From Neelides folsomi (Eukaryota; Arthropoda; Collembola; Neelipleona; Neelidae): a DNA stretch of 64,000 bases. A program made the position numbers and the translations under genes. Where the stretch lies: positions 51,376 through 115,375 of the forward strand of contig JAQGBZ010000201.1 of the NCBI GenBank assembly GCA_034687125.1. Reading direction: 5' to 3'. The stretch's first letter is position 1, and every line of letters begins with the position of its first letter. The notes beneath the pieces were generated by a model that saw nothing but the letters and a program-made list of their open reading frames with translations, was not told the origin of the DNA and did no database searches. This document shows positions 38,401-48,846 of the stretch, piece by piece.

Positions 38401-41400
38401 ATATTTTATAAGACAAAAGACAATGATTCATGATTCATAACAACAGAAAAAATCATTAAACATCAAATTCTTAATAAATCTGTATTAATAGAAAATTATC
38501 ATTACAGAGTAAACAAGCAGAGTATAATAATAAACATATCATAAAAAGTTAAAATTAATTAAGTATTATATTTAATACAGAATACGTGTGGTAATATGGT
38601 AAATTATACTTATAATATGTAGTGGCTGTAGTCGCGGAGGTTTGGTTGTTTGTAATAGTTATGTAAGAAAATTTATAATTGTATACGTTTAATGACAAGT
38701 TCTTATACTGCCTTAATTCATTGTAACCATTTGGATTCATTCCAATTAATAGAATTGCATGAATGCAAAATAACGATTGTTTCTGTAAAGGCGTTAATAG
38801 TTGGGTAGAGTAATTAAATATGATAAGGCTGCATAATTATCAGGTTAAAGAAGGAAGTTTCGTGACTGAGAAGAATTGATATTTAAGGATTATTGAAAAC
38901 GAACCGCCACTTGCCCTTGGAAAAACATAATAAAGAGTTTAATTAATTAAAAGGAAGATTGATAATGAAGGGCAAGGTTTTTCTTTTGTTTAACTGATTT
39001 AACTGGAATTGATTAATAATATATTTAAAAGTTGAGAATGTATCCAGGTTCGGTTTGTGGTTGCGTCCTTTCGTGATTCTTGGAATTCCCAGGCGTCCTT
39101 TCATAAAAATGTCTGCTACTGCTTCCGTAATTTCTTCCGTAATCTCTTCCATAATTGTTTCTATCCCTGTCCCTGTTATTATTATTATTATTGTAGTCAT
39201 TATCAAATCTTCGATCATTCCTATCTCGATTGTAATTTTTTGATTGATCATTTCTATCTTGATTGGCATCATAAGGACGATCAGAAGTGTAAAAAGACCT
39301 TCGATCTTCAATCCTTCCATTATTTTTAAAATATGGATATTTGTCTTTGTCTTGACCGTAATCTCCTTTTTCATATTTTGAAATTGATGGTGGAGGATAA
39401 AAATTTTCTATTGGTGGTGGTCGACTATGAGGGGTCAAAGGTGTAATAATTTCTTGGATTGATTTTGGAAAGAAATCGAGAACGAGCGGTGTTGGTGGAG
39501 GATGATCATTTCTGAAATTTCCATTTCTTTCTAAATGGGAATCCAAGGCGGATTTGTAAACGTTGATAAATTCTGGATTGTAGCCATTTTGACCTTCGAT
39601 TAAATGTGGATAATCACGATCGCGAATATCTCGATCATCTCCGTAACCTGTTGTTGATGGATGTGGAAGTTTGCTGTACCTTTCTGCGAAATGGCCAATT
39701 CCGGGGCCATTTGGATCTTCGAGGGCTAAAGGTGTTGGGATGAGATTTGGTGGAGGATAATGATGATGATGAACATGGAGATGTTTTTCTTCACCGACTA
39801 TTACTGGTGGTGGTGGAGGTGGAGATCCATGACCGTGAATTATTGGATTTATACTTGGACCAGGAGGAATTGGACTTCCATGGATTGGGAGTAATGGTGA
39901 TGGACCTGGGTCTTGAAAATGACCTGGATGACCTAGACCACCAAGACCCGGATGACCTCCATCAAGTCCAGGATGACCTCCACCAAGTCCTGGATGACCT
40001 GGGCCGATTCCTCCATGTAAATGAGGATTATTGTGCAAATGATGGGGAACTGGATCTACTGGACTTGGATGGATAATTCCATTCGGATGTCTTATTGGGA
40101 ATAATTGCGGTGGAGTTGGAACAGCATGAGGAATGGGATAAACAAGATATTGTAAAGCTGGTTGATTCAAATCGTTAAAAATTCTTGAAATTGACCAGTA
40201 AGCCACGAGAGCTTCACCTTGACGAATTAAATGACAATGACATTCTTCCCCGACCCTTTGTTGTAAATGGAGATCGTGGAGCATCCGGAGACGAAGGCCA
40301 TTAAGGGAATTAATCACAATCCCGGCAGCTACTGGCCCCTGTCCTGGTGGAAGAAAAAGGGAATCGGGAATTTCAGAGCTTTCGCTTTTCACTGGGTCAA
40401 CCATTGTCAATTTAGCTTCGGAAATTTTACTCCATAGTTCTTGGTTAGTTGATGAAGAAAGATCAGGTTGGGAGATTTTCTTTTCACTTTCGGTACTTTC
40501 ATTCCCGATACTGGTCATTGATTGGAAAAGGGCTCTACGGAGATTATTAAGCCAATGGGTAGGCATTCGATATTTACCATTATAATTTGTTTGTCCATTT
40601 TCTGCGTATCTTTTTTCTGATTTTGATTCGGCTGGTGAAAGATCTTCGTCTGTTGATGGAAATTTCCATCCTGTTCCTGTATCACGGAATTTTATAAGAC
40701 GAGTGAAACGGATTCGACCTCCGCGACCTTTTGTTTCTCGTTTGGTTTTAGTTGTTGTTGTTGTTTTGTTGAGTTGTTCGGTGTTGTTTAAAAGAAGGAG
40801 GGAGGAATTTTCTGCCTCGTTTAAATAAGATGTTGGGAAGATGAATGTGGACTTTTTATCAAATGGGGATTCTTGGGAATCTGACGGAGGGAGTTGGAGA
40901 GTTGGTGGAGCAAGGACTCGGGATTTTAATGGGACGATAAACCTGAAGATTTTCCTTTCATCTAATGGGAAAATAAATGTGGATTTATTTTGTTGGTTGG
41001 ATGTTTTGAGCTCGTCCTCGTCACGGTAGATTGAACTGAAACTCCCAATGTGATCGGCGGTCCGACCGCTGACCTGGACGACATTATTTTCGGACGGGAG
41101 TTGATGGAAAGGGTCAGGTGGAAAGCAACATGGGAGGAGATGGAATTCTGAGAATTCTGGTGGGAGAGCTGAGCCCAGACTCGGCACCTGTATTAATTAA
41201 AATTTTTAAAAAAATATCAAAATTAACATTAACATTATTTATTTGTTATATAAAGTTAATTATTGTGCATTATGAAGAGTTAGTTATGATGACTTTTACT
41301 TATAAATAACTTATAAGTTATAAGGAAGGATTATTTTTACAAAAATAATATGAAATAATGAAAGTGTTAAGATAGTTAATGGTGGTTAAATAATGTATAA

Positions 41401-44400
41401 TATGGTAATGTGGGATAGGTAATGATAATTAAAACGTACGAGTATTAGAAGAAGTAATGTCAGCATTCTTTTTTCCTCTTGAGCATTTCACTCCAAGGAA
41501 CTTATTTGAATGAGAGTTCGTTGGTTGTTGTCGGAGGAAGGGAGAGGATGAAACTGAAACTGAAGTCATGAGAAATGGAATTAAATGCGACTCATTTCAT
41601 GGGATGAAGGGGAAAATTGAACCAAAGGTTCAGCTCCCACAGACAATGGGAATGTGGAACAATGCGAGCAATCCACAATCAAACCTGAATCTCAATATAA
41701 GATATACAATTTAATATGCAAAAGAGTCATATATGGAAATTAACTCATCATAATATTTATTTATATTAAATGACTTGTTTTACTCTCTCAAGTTTATTTC
41801 CTAATTAATTACTCTTGGAGTATCATTGAACATTTATTTATTGTAATTTTTATAATGAAATGATTCAATTCAACATTTTGAAGTTGACGAAGGATGAATG
41901 GAGATGGAAAATACTTCCGATTTAACTGTCTTTTTAAGTTTCAAGGGTTCTGAGGGTTCTTCCTTATGTCCTTTTCATGTGAATCTGTTATTGAATGGGG
42001 AGACAAAGTGGTAATTGTAATTGGAGAGTTTTAACTTCCTTGTTGGTTTTATTTATATGTTATTTATATAAGGAATTTTAATCCAAGATATTCTCTTTCG
42101 TTTTATTCAATTACCATTTTATTCAATTTCCATATTTATATTCTTGGTTTAAACACAAATTAATGTATCGGGTTGAATCATAATTTAATCAATTTAATCA
42201 GTTTAATTTAATTTTGTTATGATATATTATTTTATTAGTAGGAATAAATAATCTTTTAGAGTGCTATGATTAAATCGCACAGGTAATTTTCTTAATGGTG
42301 ACCTAACACTTGGGTTATTTTGATTTTTTGATGCAATGTGACAAAGTGACAATTGTATGGTTGTCAAATTCAATTTTCGAAACCTTGAAAAATTCACAAG
42401 TTTTCCATTCTTTATTGTTTTAACTCAAGTTTTAACGTTTGGAGTTTTAATCAAGTTATTGGGATTGTAAAAAACATATGAAGAAGGATTGTAATGAATG
42501 ATGTGACGTTGGCCCAGTAAGTTGAGTAATTGGTCGCTAATTACTTTCATCTCATTGTTTGTTTTTCCTCTTTCATGTTACATAATTTAAGATTGAACTT
42601 GGACGAGTTGTGGAAATTTAATTACAATACGGACTACAACTTTAATTGTCATTTCTCTCTATGTTAAAATACATTAGTAAAACCTCACCATTCAATGTTT
42701 TCCTCTTTTCCAACTTCCGTCTCCTCTTAATTGTACAATTGTAGAATATGCTTTTTTCAAAGGCTGACAAGTTTAAAACTTTTCCTCGTAAGCTGCCGTG
42801 TTCTAATTTTCTTATTTTAATATTCAAAGAGATTGGATTTAGTTATTAAAGTGAATCTGATATTAAATATAAAGAAATCATTAATATTTTCTAATATAAA
42901 AAAGCTTCTTAAAAAAGCTTCACAGACTGATACAGAGTCTTGAATGTCTTGAACAACTTTGAAAGATCATGCATTGTACTTTGCTTAATAAATATAAGCT
43001 GCTTATTTGGCTATTCTTTTTACTGTGTAATATGTAAGTAAGTATACATATGGGTATTTATTTATTTATGATATAGGGAGTTACGCAGAACCATTGCGTT
43101 AAAAAATGAGAGTCAGAGTAGTAAAGATAATTGATTAGAAATGAGCTTCTGGCTCAAGTCGAAGAAGTTTATAAAAACTTGACTTTTTAATATTAAGTGT
43201 TGTCATTTGCATGGGAAAATATGTAATTGAAGGCCCCTTCTCTGGCATAACCCTTGATAAGAAAAGGTGAAAAGGATCTTCGATTAGTTAGTTCTGCCAT
43301 TCTTCTTCCTCTCTCTCACATTTCTTCAACACTTTTTTGAAACTGAAAGTAAAATGTGAACTGAAGCGAAGATCGCGTTTGGGCCCCATTCATAACAAAA
43401 GTCCCTGTGTAATCATTTCACTCCTCTGGGAAGGGAATTATCATTACGGAGACAATTTGAATAATTTGAAAATTCTATCCATTGTTTTGGAATTTCATTT
43501 GCTCAATCTGCGGAGCTTAATGAGGTAGATTTGTCAGGTGGGCTATGTTTGTAATTTGTGTATGGAAGCCGGAGTTTTAAATTTATTTTATTTGTGTATT
43601 ATGATTATTATTACAGGTGTTCCATTGTTTTCTCCTCGGTGGCCCCTAATTGATTTGACAAGGTGGAGTCAGGTAGTGACTCAATTTTAAGGTTCACCTC
43701 CGCCGGGATTCAAATACAGTAGTCAGGCATGCATTGTGAAATGAGGATTTTGATTACTCTTTCATTTTATTAAACAAACCTGAGCTCCGCTCTATTATTT
43801 TACTCATACTGTTCCTATTAAAATTCTATGATTTATACAGAGTTACGTATTATTATATTATTGGATTGACCGTAACCGTATGTAATACAATATTGTATCT
43901 GTATGTGTTCGTATTTAATATGGTCGAGTTGGTTTTGTTTATATTTGAATAACATGGGTGTATGGTTTTTAGATCCAATTTAGATAACATACCTAGAATT
44001 ACCTACGGAGGAAACTAAATTTTGTATAGTGGTTGTATGTATGTATCATTGAGAAACATTGGGTCATATTTTCCATTGGGGTGTAATCTTCTTTTGTAAA
44101 GTTTCATGAATCTAAAATGAATGAATATATTTGTTATGTATTTATTTTATTCGAATTTAAATTTTATAATAGGTACTCATGATGTCATGATCTACCTGTA
44201 CAAATATATTTGTATTTATTGTATAGGATAAATTCTTATTCTTATATAAAATGTCGGCAATTGATCGTGTAGTGTGGAAGAAGGATTTTTGATGAATTTT
44301 AAAATGTTTGAAGAATTTCATTCATTGATTGGTTTTTATATTTTGAATTATTTTGTCTTTTAGTTGGAAATATCCTTGGGATGATTCAAGCAAAACAACT

Positions 44401-45686
44401 TCAAGCAGCGTTTCGAGAGAAAGCAGCTCTTGATGAAATTCTTGTTATTATGAAACAAGTTCCGAATCCTATTGAGGGAGACGACGGACTTGCTTCTCAT
44501 AACCCACTGGCTCTTGAAATTTTTACTTCTACGATTTGCTATCTTGGGTCTAAGACTTTGACTCATACTCAAACTGCCATTTCAAAATATCAACCAGTAT
44601 TCAAGGTATAATATATTTAGTTTAAATTGGAATTGTCCATTCAATTAAATTTATTTATTTTAAAAATTAATTAATTTTGTTTTATTGGAGTAAATCTTCA
44701 TAAAATTTGGAAATTTAAATATTTATATCTTTTTTATATTTTAGGCTCTTGTTCAAAATGAAGAAGCTCAGATTTGTGTTTTGAAAGCTTCTTATGACAT
44801 TTGGCGAACTGATACACAAATGCTTTCAAATGTTGTCAGTCTTCTTCTTAAATATCAAGTTGTTGCTTGTTCTGCAGTTGCTAATTGGGTTTTTATGAAA
44901 GATCTGACACAAGATTTTACAAAGTAAACAAAATTGCAATAAATCTTGATTAAATTAAATAAAGACATTTATATTGTATCATATTTTAAAGTTTTGAATA
45001 ATATATTAAAAGATTTTTATGAGAATGCTTGCAAGTTTTTTTATAATTCCGTTTTTAATTTAGGATTTACCTCTGGGAAATATTGCATCTGACTATAAGG
45101 AAAATGAGCACTTATGTTTCACGGCTTACTACAGAACTTAGCGAAGCCAGAGAAAAACTTCATCGTGCTGAAATGAATTCCAGCGATAGTGAAGGTGAAG
45201 ATGGGAAAGAACGCGATCCCCGTGATGTTCCGACAGAAGAACAAGTTGACAAAATGGAAGAAAAACTTGAAATTGCCCAAGCTGACCAAAAGAATTTATT
45301 TCTAATTGTCTTCCAACGATTCATTATGATTCTTTCTGAGCATATTGCTCGTTGTGACACGGATGGAAAGACGTTTAATACTTCTTGGTACAGATGGACA
45401 ATTGGACGACTTCAACAAGTTTTCATGCAGGTATTATTAATAATTCAATATTCCAACTAAAATAAATAAATAATATAATATTAAAAATTAGAAAATTAAT
45501 AATTAGATCAAATTTTATTTTTCAAGTTTTATTAAAGAATGTCTTGTATGTTTGATTTAATTAACTTTTTAGCATGCTGAGCAAGTTGCGGAATATAGTT
45601 CAACACTTGAGACGCTTCTCTTTACTCAAGATTTAGATAAGAACATTCTTGAAATCTTCCATCAGTTTCAATCTCTTCGGGCATAA
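35429..45686 (+). CDS. NCBP1: Nuclear cap-binding protein subunit 1 (CBP80)
   Basis: Large subunit of the nuclear cap-binding complex; it stabilises CBP20 on the 5' cap and links to splicing, export and pioneer translation. Fourteen exons: 35429-35471, 36026-36120, 36203-36388, 36526-36705, 36821-37012, 37124-37339, 37431-37537, 37615-37786, 37879-38084, 38231-38331, 44364-44605, 44745-44923, 45064-45430, 45573-45686; 799 aa (human 790). The basic N-terminus ([12 protein letters not shown]) is followed by three MIF4G-like helical domains. Strong matches include [61 protein letters not shown] and [19 protein letters not shown]. Intron 10 is 6 kb and contains a whole gene on the other strand. 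Splice phase is preserved across it (DGDK-G/V-GNILG), so both halves belong to one gene. Confidence 0.95.
38332..44363 (+). other. NCBP1 intron 10 (6.0 kb), hosts a nested gene
   Basis: Donor GTAAAA and acceptor TCTTTTAG. Apart from the nested antisense gene (39025-41466), most of it is AT-rich. Bases 41490-41650, upstream of the nested start, are GC-richer and are probably its promoter or 5' UTR. Bases 43260-43740 form another GC-richer island with no convincing ORF. In it, GAGTCA (43666-43671) pairs with TGACTC (43677-43682), flanked by AGGTG/CACCT. Confidence 0.7.
39025..41466 (-). CDS. Secreted Pro/Gly/His-rich protein nested in NCBP1 intron
   Basis: Two exons, 41466-41440 and 41187-39025, give 729 aa. 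The tiny first exon (9 codons, donor GTACGT) joins in phase to yield [16 protein letters not shown], a textbook signal peptide, so I prefer this start to the open frame alone. I do not recognise the family. About residues 17-230 are Ser/Thr-rich with basic patches. About 285-370 look folded ([40 protein letters not shown]). A Pro/His/Gly-rich stretch follows with HPGLGG repeats and PPPPPP. The C-terminus is rich in Arg, Asn, Asp and Tyr, including a six-Asn run from an ATT microsatellite. This suggests an extracellular matrix, cuticle, egg-coat or adhesive protein (inference). It is lineage-specific as far as I can tell. Confidence 0.8.
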
Positions 45687-46094
45687 AATTTTCCTAGATG
45701 TATCATATATAAACTTTTACTTTTTAATGTATTTACTTGTTTTTTAATAATGTTTTCTTTTAAAAGTTAATTAAGGTTATTGAATTAAGATGAATTGTGT
45801 GTTAGATTTCTTATTTTGATAATCCTTCATTTGGTTTGTAAATAACATTCACAGGCAAAAAATTATATTAAAAAAATTTATATGATATTAGGAAAGGTAT
45901 AATTTAAAATTGACTTGAAATTACTTTTATAGAAATGGGAAAAATATGTAATTATTTATATTACAATTTTAACTTTTTTTTTCTTAAATTTTGACATCCT
46001 TCAGATATTGTATTCACATTGTATCAAAGATACTTATTGTTAATAAAAGGAGTTATTTATTTGAGTTTTAAATATTTTTATTACACTTTTCATT
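45687..46094. other. Convergent intergenic region NCBP1 / repeat-rich membrane protein
   Basis: AT-rich. A polyadenylation signal (AATAAA at 46042) could serve NCBP1. It lies only about 50 bp from the stop codon of the opposing gene, so the 3' UTRs may overlap. Nothing else is seen. Confidence 0.5.
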
Positions 46095-47855
46095 TTAATA
46101 TGATATATCACAAAGACACGGAGTTGAGGAGCAATCATTGTCGTTATTTAGAGCTAAGAGCATTTGAGTTTTTAATGTAAGTTTTGAACAACTACTAATG
46201 CAATTAAAGTCAGTCGAATCGTAACATTCAAGTGTGCTAATAAAGTAAATTATTATGAGAGTAAGGACAAGAAGTAAAAGCAAAATCCAGAGCCAAAACC
46301 ATCCCTGACTTTCTTCAATTGAATCTGTTGAGTCTGACGGAGGAAGATCTTGACATAATGAACGTGTTCGAGTACGAGGTTCTCTAATTGTTGGTTCTCC
46401 TCTAAATTCTTCTGGTGGTATTAAATTAACAGGAGGCTTTTGAACCGTTGGGTCTGTTCGAGATCTTCCGGGAATCATTGACTCTGTTGGAGGTCTTCTG
46501 TGGACACTTGGATCAGCACGAAGGGGATCTGCTCGAAATCTTGGGGTCATTGGATCTGATGGAAGCCTTAAGGTCATTGGATCTGATGGAAGCCTTAAGG
46601 TCATTGGATCTGATGGAAGCCTTAAGGTCATTGGATCTAATGGAAGCCTTAAGGTCATTGGATCTGAGCGGAAAAGTTCTTCGATCGTTGGGTCACCTCC
46701 AAAACGGAGTTGACCTGTTGGATTTCCGCCAAAATCAACTTGACCTGCTGGATTTCCTCGGAGTTGACCTGCTGGATCTACTCCAAAATTAATTTGACTT
46801 GCCGGATCACCTCGGATTTGACCTGCTGGATCTCCTCCAAAATTAATTTGACCTGCTGGGTCTCCACCAAAATGAATTTGACCTTCCGGATCTCCTCGAA
46901 AACTTCTCGGGTCCGTGTCCATCGGGCATTCGTCTTGTCTTCCCTGACCAGTTGGATCTGCTCGGAGCCTTTCTTGTCCCGTTCCTGGAAACCTATCATA
47001 GCTCGTTGGATTTGTCGATCTTTCGGGGCCTATTTGAGCCATTGGACCTCTTGAACTTTCTCGACCCATTGGATCTCCAAATCTTCTTGGGCCGCCTGGT
47101 TCTCCTGGAAATCTATCATGACCCATAGGATCTTCAGGAAACCTTTCCCGGTTCATTGGACCTCCTGGACTTTCTCGTCCGGTTGGATCTTCATATCTTT
47201 CTTGGCCCCCTGGCTCTCCTGGAAACCTTTCTTGACCTATTGGATTTCCTTGACCTCTTTGGTTTTCTCGACCAGTTGGATCGCCTGGAAACCTATCTTG
47301 ACTGTATGAGCCTCCTGGAAACCTTTCGTGGGTCTTTATATCTCCCCGAAAACCTTCTTTGTTAATTGGACCTTCTCGGAGTCTATCTTGAAAAAATGAA
47401 TCTTCTGGGCGTTCTGGGTGACCTTTGTAATTGTAATTTTGAGGACCCGGCGGTTTAAAAAGAGGAGCCGATTGACGTCTTGATGGTCCTAAGAGCTCTT
47501 TGGGATCTTCTTGATTTGGATAAAGTCTTGAGATAATCGATCCCTTATTTGGTTTTCTCATATGAGACCGACGAGATTTTTGTGGCAGAATATCTCCATG
47601 TTGTTGATTATCCAAAGGTGGATTGTTAGAGGAATCGGATGGAGCTCCAAAATTGGCTTTAAGACATTCTTTAGCATTAGCAATTATTTTTTGAAATTCT
47701 TCTTTTCCAGTTTGTCGCTGGTGTTTTAATCGAGTTATTGGTTGGCCTTCTTGATTCAAACAGTTTTTATATGCGTCTTTGCAATTCCCAATTATGATCG
47801 GCAATCCGGCAATTCCACATCCAGGATTTACAGAACGGCCAATTGAATTTCCCAT
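46095..47855 (-). CDS. Repeat-rich single-span membrane protein with MGNSIGRS start
   Basis: Single-exon ORF of 586 aa that I do not recognise. The first residues MGNSIGRS fit the N-myristoylation consensus (Gly2, small residue at 6). Residues 13-70 contain four cysteines (CGIAGLPIIIGNC...NC...EC) and may fold as helices. The long middle (about 90-500) is rich in Gly, Pro, Arg and Asp and built from decaying repeats such as GGDPAGQINF, RFPGEPGG and DPMTLRLPS. A 21-residue hydrophobic span (about 519-539) follows an acidic stretch, and the 47-residue tail has six cysteines, suggesting disulfides outside the cytosol. There is no N-terminal signal peptide. If the Gly2 lipid is real, the protein would be fixed to the membrane at both ends, with a cytosolic repeat domain. 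It is divergent from FBP1. Confidence 0.75.
   Translation of the reverse strand: MGNSIGRSVNPGCGIAGLPIIIGNCKDAYKNCLNQEGQPITRLKHQRQTGKEEFQKIIANAKECLKANFGAPSDSSNNPPLDNQQHGDILPQKSRRSHMRKPNKGSIISRLYPNQEDPKELLGPSRRQSAPLFKPPGPQNYNYKGHPERPEDSFFQDRLREGPINKEGFRGDIKTHERFPGGSYSQDRFPGDPTGRENQRGQGNPIGQERFPGEPGGQERYEDPTGRESPGGPMNRERFPEDPMGHDRFPGEPGGPRRFGDPMGRESSRGPMAQIGPERSTNPTSYDRFPGTGQERLRADPTGQGRQDECPMDTDPRSFRGDPEGQIHFGGDPAGQINFGGDPAGQIRGDPASQINFGVDPAGQLRGNPAGQVDFGGNPTGQLRFGGDPTIEELFRSDPMTLRLPLDPMTLRLPSDPMTLRLPSDPMTLRLPSDPMTPRFRADPLRADPSVHRRPPTESMIPGRSRTDPTVQKPPVNLIPPEEFRGEPTIREPRTRTRSLCQDLPPSDSTDSIEESQGWFWLWILLLLLVLTLIIIYFISTLECYDSTDFNCISSCSKLTLKTQMLLALNNDNDCSSTPCLCDISY
46545..46667 (-). repeat. 27-bp coding tandem repeat (DPMTLRLPS)
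   Basis: Four units start at 46545, 46572, 46599 and 46626, and a fifth breaks down from 46653. The first three are identical and the fourth has one change. Each unit is nine codons (DPMTLRLPS), so copy-number changes keep the frame. Near-identity of the DNA points to recent expansion. Confidence 0.9.
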
Positions 47856-48846
47856 TTGTCTGATTATTTCACTCCTATTTTAAATATTTAGAAAATCATA
47901 TAAATCATTCATTCATTTTGTTTAATTTGATTTATTTCTTATTGCTTATTTGTTCATTATTTTTCAATTGAAGGGCTTCACATTTCATTGAAATACATGT
48001 ACATAAGATATTGAAATTAATTTCTAGACTAAACAATTGTTATTGCATTACGTTAGGCAATACGATTGACGCACAAGGACTCTTATGATAGCTTCATTCT
48101 GATTTTGACAAAACACACTTGCTTTGATATCATAAGACATCCTTTTATATATATATATATGATACTTAAACAGTTAAATATAAAATAAAACTTAAAAGTT
48201 TAACAGTTAAGAAAACTTAAAGAACTTAATATTAAACTAAAGTCATATTGTAACGCTCTATAATTATTCAGAGAATGCCATTAGCATTGAATCAACACAA
48301 ATTGTTAAGTTATTACTTCTATAGCAAAAATGTACAAATCAGAGATTATGGACATTCCTATTACTTACATTTACATACTTAACTGAAGTATATTGTAATT
48401 AAAGATAAGTACATGTTTGTCATCTGTAAACTATACTAATATACTTACATTAAACTAGAATAGAATAGGAATAATGTTAAGTATCTAACTCTTATAATGA
48501 GGCTTATCGTTAGCTCATTTTACATGGATTCGTGCCGGGTTGACGCGTCTGGGAGTTTGATGTCAAGAAATCGATATTCCTCTGTAAGTGGCTTCTGAGA
48601 CTCACGTGGAGACGTGGAGTTTGTTCAAAGGTAATCCCTCTTTGCTGACTGGACATTTTCCCAGTAATCTCCAACTCCACAATCAACTATCTAACTAGAA
48701 CATACCCTGATAAATAGACAGTTAATTGTGTACCGGCAAAAAGGTATTTTAATATTAATTTGTGTAGTAGAATTCATATCAAAAACGCGATATCAAGCGT
48801 TCTAATATATTTATAAGGAATTTTTATTATTTAATATTTTTTAAAG
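47856..48846. promoter_or_regulatory. Divergent region upstream of FBP1, with probable 5' UTR exon
   Basis: Mostly AT-rich, with a TATATA run near 48145-48162. Bases 48530-48630 are GC-richer and end TTCAAAG/GTAATCC, a good splice donor. The FBP1 ATG at 48847 is directly preceded by TTTTTTAAAG, a good acceptor. FBP1 probably has a non-coding first exon ending at 48630 and a 216-bp 5' UTR intron (inference). A palindromic E-box CACGTG lies at 48603. Confidence 0.5.

Noticed and set aside
43642-43735. tRNA-like look of the hairpin region with a GCCGGGATTCAAA segment
   Set aside because: No seven-base acceptor stem, no anticodon arm in register and no A-box; it does not fold as a cloverleaf.
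46448-47365. Long plus-strand open frames across the repeat-rich membrane protein gene
   Set aside because: They are mirror images of the Gly/Pro repeats on the minus strand. The minus frame is one continuous 586-codon ORF with a membrane span and ordered repeats, whereas the plus frames are broken pieces.
46095-47855. Retroviral gag-like protein, because of the myristoylation-type start and single exon
   Set aside because: No capsid-like, zinc-knuckle, protease or polymerase sequence, no long terminal repeats, and a C-terminal membrane span instead.
48601-48620. Carbohydrate-response element from the two neighbouring CGTG cores near FBP1
   Set aside because: The spacing does not fit the paired E-box rule with five bases between boxes; only one full CACGTG is present.
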